The notes below the pieces were generated by a model that searched no databases, was not told where the DNA came from, and saw only the letters and a program-made list of their open reading frames with translations. Shown here piece by piece: positions 9,736 to 21,891 of a stretch of DNA of 64,000 nt; the first letter of the stretch is position 1, and every line of letters starts with the position of its first letter. Source of the DNA: Rhodocollybia butyracea (taxonomy: Eukaryota; Basidiomycota; Agaricomycetes; Agaricales; Omphalotaceae); contig JADNRY010000028.1 of assembly GCA_015501585.1 (NCBI GenBank), positions 124,001-188,000 of the forward strand. Direction: 5' to 3'. Position numbers and translations under genes: made by a program.

Positions 9736-10775
9736 GTAAGAGGACAGAACCTGGCACGGGTGTGCGCAGGCGGAGAGCAGCAAATTTGGCTTCAAGCTTC
9801 AAGCTTCAAGCTCAAGGCTTACTATAGTTAATCACATAATCACATATATAGCCCGCGTCTTCAGTATCACTGATCTGTTTCGGATACAAGAGGGTACAGT
9901 CGCAAAATTTGGCCATGGCGCCGACAAATCGGTGAATCTCGTCACGGAGTTGGCGAAAGGGACACTCCAACTCCAGGACACTCCAGGACTAAGTACAAAA
10001 TAACGACTGAGTGAAATTCCCGCTACCCGGGTGAAATTTCGTTATTTATCGGTTAACTGTAGATAAGAGATTAATCATTCAATATACTGAACACTGATTT
10101 TATATTAGCTAACTACGGATACATAAGTATACGAATTCGTAGTTAGAAGCCTTGTCCGTTCAATACATAGAGTTGGAAAGAGCTGCGAGTCTTCCCTGGT
10201 GTGCGCTCTTTTGCGCTTGGTACGGATAGCGAAATTGAGAGGCTCTGCTAGATTTCACAATTTAGGTCTTGAATTTCAAAAGCTTGAAACGACATGCAGG
10301 GGCATGCAGGCTCATGCAGGTAAGAGGAGGTAAGAGGAGGCTAGAGGCTGTGAGAGGCTGTAAGATGGCCTAAGCGAGCTCTCGCTTATAGGCTTCATCA
10401 AAGCATTATCTGGCCATTATTTACCTCAACCTACTAATTTCAACGTGAAGTCGTCCAGTACCACAGAGTATCATCTAGTGCCATCCGCTTGTACTTCTTT
10501 TACATCCATCCTTAACCAAGTTACGCAGCTGTCTCAGCGAACAATGTGACTGTCATTGTGAGCCATTTCAAAATCAAATTCGAACCAGGCAAGGGTTTTG
10601 AAAGGTTTTGAAGGGTTGAGTGGGTTTCGCCTGTTTCGCATCAGTTTGTATCCTCATCAGAGTTTCAGCTGGCGTTTTGATTTCGAGGGACCGTTTGATG
10701 GGTCGGGAGCTTGAATATAAGGGGACACTGTGCGAACAAGGAGTCCAATACTGCTGGTTCAGTTTTTCCCCCACG
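9736..10775. other. Intergenic, low-complexity repeats
   Basis: Contains short simple repeats (TTCAAGC near 9790-9815; ATGCAGG and AAGAGGAGGT near 10295-10360) and AT-rich sequence. It probably holds the promoter of the gene starting at 10776. No other gene seen. Confidence 0.5.
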
Positions 10776-12128
10776 ATGCAGAGCGTCGCCCGATATTCTA
10801 AAATTCAAACAATCTCTCGGATACGCTTCATTTTCCTTTCACTTATCTTCATCGCATCTGTCGCATATGCAGCGCCCATGGCCAGAAAAAGGAAACATGG
10901 AGAAGTGTCCGACTCGGGACCGCATGTATGTATTGTGTTGCAACCATGGATTATCTATTGCTTGACAATATTTGTAAAGGTGAAAGTTGGGTTTCTGGCC
11001 GATACAGGCGAGCGTCTCGAGTATGGTTTGGTGCATCGTGAAAATATCCCCAGAGTGCACTTGGAAACTCCCCTTGCGCAAGATCGGGTTCACGAAGTAC
11101 TTGAGCTCGTATTCCCTTCTCTGGAAATACCAGAAGGAACCAAGGTTGAATGGAGCGACGCCAACTACTATTATCCCGAGAGGATGGCTGGAAACGACTT
11201 ATTTGCAATGGTTTTCTTTAATATACGACCATCGAACGTTGCGCAGGGCAAACTCAAGGAGAATTTTAAGGGCAAAGTAAACTATCGCGCTTGGATCGCT
11301 TATGGGCCGGGAGAGTATGGCGCGGCTACATACGCCTCTGTTAAGCACAATCAGACTGTTAATGGTAAGGAGGTGGTTACGGAGTTTGTGCGTTTGTCGG
11401 GCAAGACGGATACTGAAAAAGCACAGTGGAGTACTTTTGATAAAATGTTCATGTCCAAGATGCCTGTTTGGAAGAACAAGGATTTGGTTCCGTTGGAGCC
11501 GGAGAAGTGGATCGCCCCTCCACTTGTACGTGGTTCATTCCATTTAAGGGCAACCCTTTCACTGAACGACTTTTTAGGCACCGTTGAGGCTCTCTTTTGT
11601 GACAGCCAAAGGCGAACCAATGACGAAGAAGGATCCGGAACTTGCAAAGGACACTGAGGTCATGAAATCTATGACTCAGCAGCTACTGCAATCGAAGTAC
11701 CACACTCTCCATGTACCAAATCCACTAGCCAAAGAACATCTCCTTTGGGCCACCGATACTGTGCCCTTCACCACTCCCGAGGAAAAGAAGGCCCGAATGG
11801 TTTTCCTCCTCCTTGAGCGTGCAGATTTTGGCAAGGCCTATGCTTGGATTGCGTATGCGGATAATGGCACATCCTGTGTGCTTCGATCTTACAGGAGGTT
11901 GAGAATGAGATTCAGGAGATTGCGGGTGTAATGAACAATGTAGAGGAATGGGAAAAGCATGATCGTGAGTTTTGGGAGAAGACGGACTTCTTCAGTAAGA
12001 GCAGCAACAATAAACCGTTCAAAAAATTGCGACCAGGTTTATCTGACAAGGAGGTGGTTCAGGTGCTTTCAATGATCCGTGCAAAACCTGTCGTTTTCGA
12101 TAACAATAGAAATAAAGGGAGGGCATAG
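10776..12128 (+). CDS. Predicted secreted protein with two repeated domains, function unknown
   Basis: Exons 10776-10925, 10980-11525, 11578 to about 11875, and about 11893-12128. Introns 1 (54 bp) and 2 (52 bp) are in phase. The protein starts with a signal-anchor-like segment (IRFIFLSLIFIASVAYAAP, residues about 17-36) followed by a basic KRKH patch. Two regions share a WIAY motif: NYRAWIAYGPGEYG near residue 165 and KAYAWIAYADNG near 315. This suggests an internal duplication. The tail is charged (EEWEKHDREFWEKTDFF). The last intron is unclear: a good acceptor TTACAG precedes the EVENEIQ exon, but no in-phase GT donor of normal length is visible. Either the donor is unusual, or a frameshift is present, or the protein ends at 11931. 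I do not recognise the family. Confidence 0.6.
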
Positions 12129-12689
12129 ACACGTAAATCATATTTTCTATAGTCTATAGACAATCACTTGTATCACCGCCAAGATCGGATGCTCGTGGAC
12201 AGAAGATTGGTACTATGTAGTACTAGAAGTTATTCCTTCACGAACGTTCAAATGTTTTCCACCTTATCAAATAGGTTACATCTGCTTCTCGTGTTCTACT
12301 CATGCATAAAACCGAGGGTATGTTAAGTACCTATGGTATCGATTGCTATTCAATGTGAAATACCAAGTTCAGCATGGTTAGTGGTGTGAGCACTTGACTA
12401 CTAAGTTTTGTATAAGCAGTATGAGCAAGTGAGGCATTCAGAAGCTAAACGGCTTTCCTGGATGCAATCCTCAAGGGGCAAACCATTTAATGGCTGGCGT
12501 AGCAGTCAAAAACCGAGTCATTAGCTATATTCGTCTGCTCGAAGAATTGCCTTCGCCATGCTTGGCCGTTCATATACTATGGTGACTACAAACATCCCTC
12601 CCTCCAAATGGTAAAACAACGCTGGAGCTCACTCTAAGATCTATCGTGCGGTCCTGCCCTCAACCCGAATATATCATTGCAGAACATTA
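12129..12689. other. Intergenic, no gene seen
   Basis: 3' flank of the preceding gene. No motif, fold or coding frame could be supported. Confidence 0.5.
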
Positions 12690-13162
12690 AGTTAAGCACC
12701 TCCAGTGGACGCACGTTCAACTTTGCATGTCCAGCGGTGGGTTTACCACAACCTGTCGGTAGTCGGTGTCTACGTTTACTCTGCTTTCCTCACCAAATTT
12801 CGCTATTGCGCCTCCAGCCCATTTGTGCCACTATTTTCGAGAACTTCCAGCCAGTGGTTACTCGGCTGGGTAATTTTCTTTTACAAACATACACAATCCA
12901 GGCTCACTTCAAGGTACGAGATAAGTAGTACCCTTTCACGCGCTTTCTTTGCTTACAGGATCCCGCTGTATACCGCTCCGCAGCCTCGAACATATGAAGG
13001 TCTTGCAGCATTTTCTTGAGATAACGATGATAAGATAATGGTGGGCATCATTTCAGAAATCAACTCCCAAGCTCCCTCTCATTTCATTGCGTTGTTACAT
13101 GCGTATCTCGGTTCTTCTGTGACAATCACTATTACTTACATCCGAAGACCTGTTGTCATTGA
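12690..13162 (+). pseudogene. NACHT gene relic, 3' end only
   Basis: The plus strand matches the end of NACHT exon 2 (FNVYSAFLT..., then TQSRLTSRYE in a shifted frame), the following intron with its donor AAGGTACGA, and parts of the last exon up to the SVTIT segment. The orientation is opposite to genes A-D. The NACHT core is absent and frames are broken. Confidence 0.75.
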
Positions 13163-14329
13163 GTTGTTGATATGGGATGACGCATTGCTCCTCAAGATTT
13201 ACCTCATTCTCGGGGTGGATTAGGGGATCTTTTCTCGCCATCGCTGCAGACTATGTGCAGACTATGATCGATAGAAGATAAAGGTTGCCATAAATATGTA
13301 TGCCATTACAAGTACAAACAGGGTAATGTATCTCTACTGCTAAGTAGTTTTGGCCGGCTTCAAGGATGTGTTCCCGCTTGGTCAAAACAGTCAATCCCGA
13401 AGCTTACTTGACAAGCGAACGGAACACCCAAACAAGCGGTGGCGATGAATAAATTATGGAATAGGTACTGTGAATACAGTTTATTCATATTCCAAAACAT
13501 CTACTACTTATGTACATCTACGACGCCGGTGAACCAGGTATTTTATTGGCTTTATGAAACTCGTCCAGTGTTACCTTTTACTTATATGAAATCTGATTAT
13601 GGGTCATAGGCTTTCAATATATGTCCTCTGATCTACGGTCATTTCCACTTGCAGGAAGTCATCTCTGATTTATCAGGAAAACCCTCAAACCCGCAAATTC
13701 CAGGTCTTAATTGTGATGACTGTAACTGTTATGCCGGCTCCAGGTTCGAGACCAACGGTGCGGGTTTTACGCTTGAGTTCCTACTGGAGGTTTACTTGAA
13801 GAGGCTGTTGTTATCAGTCATTATCCATGAAGATCGATATGAGATATGACTTGTACATACATGAATACGTGAAGACGGTTTCAAGCAACGTGTTCTCTTT
13901 ATTTGGTAGGCTCTGCATCAGGGGCTGGATTAGGGTTCGGGGGAATATTTGAATTTGGCGGAAGTTTGGTGTTCTAGCAGAGCGATAAGATAATTAAGTT
14001 CAATTGTAAGTACTTAGTTGGTCGGACCTCGTCGTAAAGTTTCTACAGCATTAGTCATGCTCAATGGAGAGAGCATTAGCTGGGTTCGACCACGGCTGAA
14101 GAGAGCTTAGGTTTGACCCAGGCCATCGCATAACTCCTGCATCTCCAGCTGGAACGAACCACCGCACCGAAGACTTCAGGATATGAATGAAATACTTATC
14201 TTTATGATGACTTCAAAAGCGATTTAATTAATGGAAGATGATGTGCAAACGTGCGAGGAACAGACATACAATAATGGGTGTAAAATGGCCGTGCCCTGTT
14301 GAAGAACACCGCTGAGCGGCGCTGACGAA
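13163..14329. other. Intergenic, no gene seen
   Basis: About 1.2 kb of AT-rich sequence. Small frames near 13650-13850 have no splice context or family match. Confidence 0.5.
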
Positions 14330-14958
14330 AAGGTGAATGCTAGTTAATATCGTAGAGCATTATTCGGACCCTTGACAATAAGGGCCCATTCAGTTCGTCA
14401 GTGCTGAGCGCTGAGTACTGAGTAGCTATCATGAAATTTCGTAAATCGAGACTCAATCACCGGTTTACCTATATGAATGACACAGAATTTGAGGATGGAC
14501 TCCGAGTCAGAGAGAAAAAGTTGACACGTCCGGGTCTAGTGATCAGGAATAGCGAAGTAGTGCGAGAGAGAGTGGTTGGCGTAGGCTTTTTGCAGACGGT
14601 GTGCCCGTCAGTAAGAAACGAACACCGTTAAAGCAACGAAGAAAACCGTATGAGTACTCTTCAGCGCTTCTGCTGAGCGCTTGATCCATGAGGGAAAATG
14701 TCCTTTTTGAGAGAATAAAGCAGCCGCCTCGGAGCAGATTGACGTAATAAGCAAAAAGTGTGGCGTAGTAGTAACTCTTTGTCCACCACATCATCGTTTC
14801 ACTGGCCTCGAGGTCTGCACGTTGTCAACCATCGGCTTTTGTCTCTTTCTGTTGTTCCGACGCTTCCGGCCTCCGACAACACAACGCCGGCCCTGTTGCC
14901 ATATTTAATCAGCTGTGGTCTCGTTCATTAACTCTTTTTTATTCTTTTTTTAACACCT
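14330..14958 (+). promoter_or_regulatory. Upstream region of gene H (also duplicated at 7450-7950)
   Basis: Shares long blocks with 7450-7945, for example TTAATATCGTAGAGC and GTTGTTCCGACGCTTCCGGCC. Conservation up to about 80 bp before the ATG suggests that it carries the promoter of H. No clear TATA box. A T-rich tract lies just before the ATG (14936-14951). Confidence 0.5.
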
Positions 14959-17683
14959 ATGTCTTCGTCTTCGCCGCCGTCGTACATGACAGAGGATCAG
15001 CCAGTACAGGACGTTCCACTAAGGCGACGAAACAGCGGAAAGGAAAAAGCCAGAGAGGATTCTAGCGCGGCTTCGGCAACACGACGAAGATCTCGACGAC
15101 ACTCCACAGTTGTTCCAAAACTCTCACTAGAAATTATCGAACGCATAGCTCGCCAGAGCGTCCGGTCTTCGCGCTATATCAATGTTGAATTGCTCAAACA
15201 AATCGCAAAACAAGGTGGTCTGCCGAAAGATCTCGAGCAGCAGGGTTTGCCCAAGTTCAAAGTCATTACTGGATCCGAGGCAACCAGGGTTTATGAAAAG
15301 GCATTACGGTTAGTTTAGTTCTTTAAAATTCCCTCGTATTCAGTCAAAGCTAATCGCGTTTCTGTTTCTCGGTATCTGTAGTGAAGATGACCGTGCTTCT
15401 GCAATATCCCATGACTCACATGGTAAACGAAGACCTCGCTATGCTGAACAGCGGCCGATTGTCTTTGCGTATCCTGGTTTACGGGCTGGAAGAAAGGTGG
15501 TAGACTATTATATGACTTGGAAGGGCAAAACCCCAGTGCGTTACTTGTAATCTTTCGGCAATACATGACCCGATAAAACTGATCGTTTATTTTTTTTTTA
15601 GAAAGCACATCGCTTAAAAGGTTTAGACCAATCTATCCTAACGTTGAAGTCCAGGCCTTGATAGCAAGTTGTGGATTAGGTACTGGCCGACGACCAGACA
15701 TTCTCGACGGCGAGTTCAAGACGCTTAGCAAGTCGTTGGATGAATATGGCAAGAAAATCAAGAGATTATCGTCAGTCTCCCTACTACAATCTCCACGAGA
15801 GCGTTATTGACAGCCCGTGAAGCAACCTCGTTTCCGCAGGCACTACTACCCAACCTACTACACCAAATCTTCCACCGGCGTAGAACCCACGAGGCCCGCA
15901 GCTGCTCAGGCTGAATCCGCACCTGCAGTTTTGACTACCATTCCCCCGGGTGATAGCGGTGTGTCTTCGAATCTATTTCCTTGGCATGGCACAGCGTCTA
16001 ATATGTCATCAACAGATCCTTTACCTCCACCTCGCCCCCTGTTTGCCAGAACCAATAGTAACGGCAGCGCAGTCTCGCTACCATACCTTGGAACTTCGGG
16101 AGACCGCGGTCAGTTCTCTCTATCATTCACAATTCCTTGACCTAACCGTGCACATAAACAGTACCACTGGTCGTCGTCAATCCAGACGCGTAAGTCACCC
16201 ACGCGCAATTCGTTCATCTCCGCGTTTATTGATTACAATTACCATTTACTAGGTCCTCTTCATCAGGCCAAGGTTTGTTTGACAATTTCATCTGCCTACA
16301 CCCTGCACGACCTGACGTGCTCTATTCTATCTATATAGACTCTCGGCGGTCCTCTTTTGCCGTAGGCAGCCCGAAACAAAACAAAGGTTGGTTTGTTTCA
16401 TTCAGGCTGTCGTTTGAATCTGATAATTCTTCGTGTATATTCAGACAAATCGCCTCTCAAGCAAGTGCTCACAGCTGTGGAAGAGGAAGAAAGAGAAGAT
16501 GGTATGTTTATTTTTATTAGCTTCGCTTGCCGTCCCTCTGATCGATCGATTGATGTTTTCTGGTATAGCTCAATCCACCACGAGTTCGAGGAAACATGGT
16601 CGTCGGTAAGTCCTTAGTCCGTTTATGCTGTGTTGGCCTCGAGGCCTCGAGGCACGCGAGTTGACATTTTACTTTTTATTATCACAGCGATTCTGACTCG
16701 AAGCATCATAAGCATGGAAGCCACGACCCCAAGCATCGTCGACCGTCATCCAAATCCCCTGCGAGCTCGTCGGAGAGTTTACTGTCTGGTGGATCTAGCT
16801 CCGGGTATGATCACGATCATGGGCACGATAAGCGGAAGCAGGGAGATGAGGAAGATGAGATATTGATTGTTTTGTTGGATGACGAGAAGGCGTCGTGGCA
16901 TGGGTACGTTTCAGCTTTCGCCTGAAAGATCAGACGCAGCAGAGCTGACTCGCTCGTCCCAGCCTTCCTGGTAGACGCGATTCCAAGAAAACCTCCCTCG
17001 TTCGCAAACCTTCCGCGCGCGCATCGCCCTGGAGCGGCCCCGTCGCCAACTCTCGCGGTGAGATCCACAGATTCGTACCTGGAGGCGGCATGGCCGACGT
17101 GTTTGATATGGAACTCGGGGACGAAGCCTACCCTGACGACGACGACGATTCAGACCAAGACCAAAGCGATACCGACGCGGAGTACCCATACGATATCGAC
17201 GACGTGGCTTTACTGAGTCTCAAAGCGAAACTCACAGCGCTGGGACTACACGCGCCTGCGGGCCCAGCTCCTTCTGCTACCGCTGCGTCTCCGTACTTGC
17301 ACACATCCCCGTACCTCCATTCATCACCTGCGCTCCGCGGACACACTTCGCTGCACCATTCTTCGAGCCCCTACAGCATCTCCGATCCCAGCCTGCCCTT
17401 GCCTCTCCCCGCGCCACAACAGAGCCCGTACCCCACCCCACAACAACCCCTGTACCCCATCGCCGCGTCTGATTCCGGGTCCTCGTACGTTCTACCTTTC
17501 GTCTCGGACGATAACACCAGTACCCCGTGGATCGCTGCTGGATCGCTGTACGGCAGTCCGTACGTTGCTTCTTCGGCGTATGGAGGAGGAGGGTATACAC
17601 CCGCGCCATCGGCGTATGCTCAGAGCCCGTATATCATGAGCTCGGGACATCACTGCCGTTGGGTATATCGGGGTACCCCGTAG
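14959..17683 (+). CDS. Gene H: 690-residue Ser/Pro-rich protein of unknown function, C terminus probably frameshifted
   Basis: Eleven exons can be joined in phase: 14959-15308, 15382-15539, 15602-15770, 15840-16108, 16162-16189, 16253-16272, 16339-16386, 16445-16501, 16569-16605, 16688-16903, 16963-17683. All have GT-AG introns and the total is exactly 691 codons. The N-terminal 230 residues are basic and helical (EIIERIARQSVRSSRYINVELL; FKTLSKSLDEYGKKIKRLS). The middle is Ser/Lys/His-rich. The last exon has an acidic patch (DDDDDSDQDQSDTD near residue 500) and Pro/Tyr/Ser repeats (SPYLHTSPYLHSSP). No signal peptide, membrane helix or known domain is recognised. At 17640-17660 the sequence lacks one base relative to the copy at 60300. 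The other frame continues to a natural end near 17786 (RSQSPSPY). At least seven damaged copies exist in the window, most lying tail to tail with a NACHT gene. Confidence 0.75.
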
Positions 17684-18473
17684 CGAGCCCGTATGCGGAT
17701 AGGGACGCGTCCATGTATCCTCTTCCCCCGTCTTCGTATTCGAGTCCGTATATCCCGTTGCGGTCTCAGAGTCCTAGTCCTTATTGATAAATTTTATGGT
17801 AATTCGTTGTTCGTTGTGATTATTTCTTTTTTTCGCGCTTTTTTTTGCGGGGGAGTGGACGGTGTTGATAAATGCTATTCTGATGTTTGATCACCTGTTG
17901 TGCTACATTGTTACCTACTCCTACCTTATCTTACCTACCTTACTAACCTGTTTTGCTGCAGCTCTTCTCATCGCTATCCATTGTGTATTTAGTATTTTAT
18001 GGTTTTTAGGGCTTCATAGACGCTGTTCTTCATTTTGTACATGTCTTTCTTTGAATATTTGCTACATATACCTATCAAGTGTAATAATACGGTTTTACTG
18101 TTGTTTTAATATGAATACGAACACCTTGCAGTGGATGTTTTTAATACAGTCTACAGCAATCAATTAAGAGTTGATCCTGCCAATGCCCACTAACTCCCTG
18201 GTGAACACGCAAGATACAGGAAGTCATGTAGCAAGATCCTCTGATCCATGCCACCGAAGGGGCGAGTGTATATTGAGGCCTGAGGCACGACAAGAGGTCT
18301 TCGGATACATTGCTGAACTGGTGCTCTTTACCGTCAGATTATGTCAAATGCTTATAGGGATGACGGTAAACTGCTCCAAATTCTTGGAGCAATTCTGGTG
18401 TTTCAAGATTCTGAGCATTCAAATATTCAGGCTTGATACATTTTCTCACTACTGAGATGAAGTCCCTATGATG
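17684..18473 (+). other. H 3' flank and a scrap of NACHT 3' end
   Basis: First comes the out-of-frame remainder of the H C terminus (to 17786), then a T-rich 3' UTR containing TACCTACCTTACTAACCTG, shared with 50710-50740 and 60500-60530. Around 18215-18260 the AGCAAGATCCTCTGATCCATGCC block matches sequence beside the stop codons of the NACHT genes, so a NACHT gene once lay tail to tail here as well. Confidence 0.65.
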
Positions 18474-18776
18474 TCCCCGAGCTCATGATATACGGGCTCT
18501 GAGCATACGCCGATGCCGCGGGTGTGTACCCTCCCCCTCCAGGATACGCCGAGGAAGCAACGTACGGACTGCCGTACAGCGATGCAGCAGCGATCCACGG
18601 GGTGCTGATGTTCTCGTCCGAGACAAACGGTAGGACGTACGAGGAACCAGAGTCAGACGCGGCGATGGGGTACAGGGCTGTTGTGGGGTGGGGTACGGGC
18701 TCTGTTGATGGGGGGGAGAGGCAGGGGCAGGCTGGGATCGGAGATGCTGTAGGGGCTCGAAGAATGGTGCAGCGAA
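18474..18776 (-). pseudogene. Inverted fragment of gene H last exon
   Basis: The reverse complement closely matches 17345-17650 (TSLHHSSSPYSISDPS and the CTCATGATATACGGGCTCTG block). With H it forms a large inverted pair about 0.8 kb apart. Identity is clearly higher than with the distant copies, so this is the youngest H fragment. Confidence 0.85.
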
Positions 18777-20398
18777 GTTTTTCCGCGGGCGAAGATCGTT
18801 CTCTTCTCCTTCAAAAACTTGTTGCGCTTAGAGAGCAACATTAGACAGAACATGCATCAAAGGCAGTTCGGATTCGAGGTGTACATGCAGCTGATTCAAA
18901 GCAAAAGGGGAGTTATCATTGCGCCAACGCATGATCTTAGCCTTCCACGAGACAAATCGTCTTTCTCAGGATCGAGGTGTCACAACTGCTAGTGACTGTC
19001 TCAAACGATGGACTACCGCAGTGACAGGAAACAGTTTAAATGCACAAGTCAGTGCCGCAAGCAACGCAACTCAGGTTTGTTCTCTTAACTTTCAATCATC
19101 TCATGTTTTACTCAGATTGATACACAGACAATGGCTAAACGACGAAAGAAATAAGATCATGGGGGTTTGTGTTAGCTCGAGTCCAGAAAGATAACCCGCA
19201 TGCGTACAAGTTATTCCTGGGAAGAGGTACATTTTTCTTATTGATGCTCAGGATTCCACTCACTTATTATACTAGTTGAGACCATGTACTCGAAAGGTGG
19301 AGGTAAGAATGGGAAACACGCTGCAGTCTCAAAAGCAGAAGATATTGCCGCACTCCCAAACGTCGGTCTTCAAGCTATCACTTCTCAAACTCGTCCGTTC
19401 CAGACACTATCCTTTGCATTTATCCCTTCCATCCACTTTTTCGCTATGACCCGAGCATCTCCTCGTTCCACCATGAGTGCTTGGGGGGAAACAGTACACT
19501 TTGGTTCTCCTGCAGATATTACTATGCACCAGAACATTTCTCGCTACTTCGAAAACCTCACACACTTTTCTGAGAAGTCACGCGAAACGCCAACCGCGTA
19601 AAAACAGCACTTGCCATCATCTCACATGCCTTTTCAGGAAATGGATGAAGATGAGGATTTGGGATTTTAGTTTAGCGTAGCTCATTAGCTTTGAAACGGT
19701 TGATATATACAAAAAAACAACTCTTGTGGCTTGTATATAACCTACCGGAAAAATAGGGCAAAATTCGGTCAAAATTCGGTCAAAATACTCACGTCAAAGG
19801 CATCCAGGATCTGGGTTCACCTACTAAACCGGGGTCCTCCATGGCCGTGCTTTCATATCTTTTTCAGGACCCATAGACCTGGATCTACCTGGATGGAGCC
19901 CTATCTTTAAGAGTTCAACGTTCAATCCTTAGCACTACCGAAACGTCGCTCGTATCAAACATGTCGTAAGCAGAACAGGGCATGTAGAATAGGTTGGTCA
20001 ACCGTTCTCGATCTAGTTCCCGCTCTTCTTATTCAATGTTAATAATCTTTATGGGCTGTCCTCTTGGCCGTCCTAGTTACTATTTTCCTCGAATCCAGTG
20101 TTTCGTCTGTCGATTTGAAGAAATACGAGAGCTGTCGTCATGGTGCGTGAGTATGTACGAGATAGATGTGCAAATTGGAAGTGGTGTTCAAACTTGACCA
20201 GATGCGAGACCTGAAACCGGAGCGGTGGGACATTCAGGAAGTAAGTTACTTAGAATGGCGTGGCGTGGCATACTTTCCCCCTTAGGCATATGTTGTCATC
20301 AGGTGCGTTGACGGGCAGACTGAGAGAAATCTGTTAAAAACGCTGTTGATAAGTCTCTTCATACACGTATTATTCCTTCCTCTTTGACCCCGTGAGCC
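18777..20398. other. Intergenic with one unassigned ORF (19284-19601, +)
   Basis: The plus strand has a 105-codon frame from an ATG at 19284, preceded by a possible exon/intron near 19150-19275 (DNPHAYKLFLGR, donor GTACAT). It is not recognised and has no paralogue in the window. It could be an exon of a decayed gene. The rest shows nothing. Confidence 0.35.
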
Positions 20399-21891
20399 AT
20401 GCCTCCCCCTCTATCACCACCGTATGTGCTATAGTTCCATTCCAGTTCGGAAGCATTGACAATGATGAAGCTACCTCCTTGCTGGTTCTTGGATCAACAT
20501 GTTGTTCTATGGAGCCGAAATCGTCCTTGGGGGGTTTTACTTCCTGAACTCTCGCCCCGATCTCTTTTTCCGTTGGAGTGTGAGTGTTGCCTTGTTGATA
20601 GACACGATATGTACGGCCGTCATATGTTATAATGTATACTATGTAAGTTCCTGTTTAAACCAACCAATCGAGGACATCGTGACTTTTATGTTTGTTCAGT
20701 GGATGGTATTGGATTCAGCAGGTAGCGGCTTGGAGCGAGCTTTGTATGACCTTCATATATTGACTTATCCTTTATCCAGGTTTACCGTCTCTATCTGCAC
20801 GTGCACAACTATGGATGTTCCCAACCACCATTTTATGTACTTACAGTAGTGCTATGGTTGAACAAATATTTTTGACTCATCGGTTTTGGAAAATGTGCGT
20901 ATATTCCATTGCTTATCTACACTCCACTCGCTAATAGAGCTACTAAAGAACCCACAATAAAGTGATAACTTTCCTTGCATGCCTGCTTCTGATTGCGCAG
21001 GTAAGTACTATGTTGTCCCTGCTCCTACATAAACGGATAACAGAAACTATTCAGGTAGTGTTCCACTGGGTATTTGGTATCCGGGTATTTGTAAACCAAG
21101 CGCTTTCGCCATTTAACTTTAACCTTGCGATGTAAGGATACTACCTCTTTCACAAACACACGACTTATGAGCCACAAGCACTGCGGCTACACTGTCTGCC
21201 GCTACTGACCTTTACATTGCGATGGTCATGCTTTATACTACAAGTACAATCAAGACAAACTATGCTGCGACCCGAAGGTACTACCCCTCATAATCCCTGT
21301 TGGATTTCCTGAATGCTAGGCCTAGTCTACTTCGTCGCCTCTCTATACAATCCGTGACTTGCGGAATTACTACGTCAGCATCCACAATTGTTATGCTCTC
21401 TCTTCTTGCGACAAACAATCGCTCGCGTGAGTTGAAGTTCCGTGTATCGTGCAGTGTTCGAGATACATTGATAACTTTTTATATAGCATCCATCCTGATA
21501 TATGACATTTTGGGCAGGATATATACGCTCACCATTCTCTCCAACTATTTTATACTCAGAAAACCTGTTGCAAACGCACATTCTCTGACCACAGAACCGC
21601 CCGCAGTGGCCCAGCCCATTGTCTTTCGACCAACATCTCTTAGTAAGCTTGTTAATTTTCCTTTCCTTCCCGCCCAAAAACTTACCCAGTTGCTATCCTA
21701 TAGACATACCACAAACATTCACCATTCCCACTATGGAGTTAACAAATTTAGGTGGTTCTGGCGAGATGAGTTCTGTATTGGCACGTCGTGCAAATGTAGA
21801 ACCATTAATTCTTCATGTTGTCACTACGCTGATTTATGGTTATAGATGGAAAGCTCTCAGAGAGTATCTGCCCCCGGAACGCTTCAGCTAA
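20399..21891 (+). CDS. DUF6534-like multi-pass membrane protein
   Basis: Short exons separated by about 50-60-bp introns give the pattern of the basidiomycete DUF6533/6534 seven-helix proteins. They are: MPPPLSPP (20399); SWINMLFYGAEIVLGGFYF...VICYNVYY (to 20641); AMVEQIFLTHRFWK (about 20850-20893); VITFLACLLLIAQ (ends 21000); VVFHWVFGIRVFVNQ; TLSAATDLYIAMVMLYYTSTIK; SLLRRLSIQSVTCGITTSAS; and a tail with NLGGSGEMSSVLARR. The H-R-F-W motif after helix 3 is typical. An in-frame TGA-like break at about 21427 (ATNNRS then stop in one reading) is avoided in the frame that stays open, so intactness is uncertain. These proteins have no established function. Confidence 0.65.
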
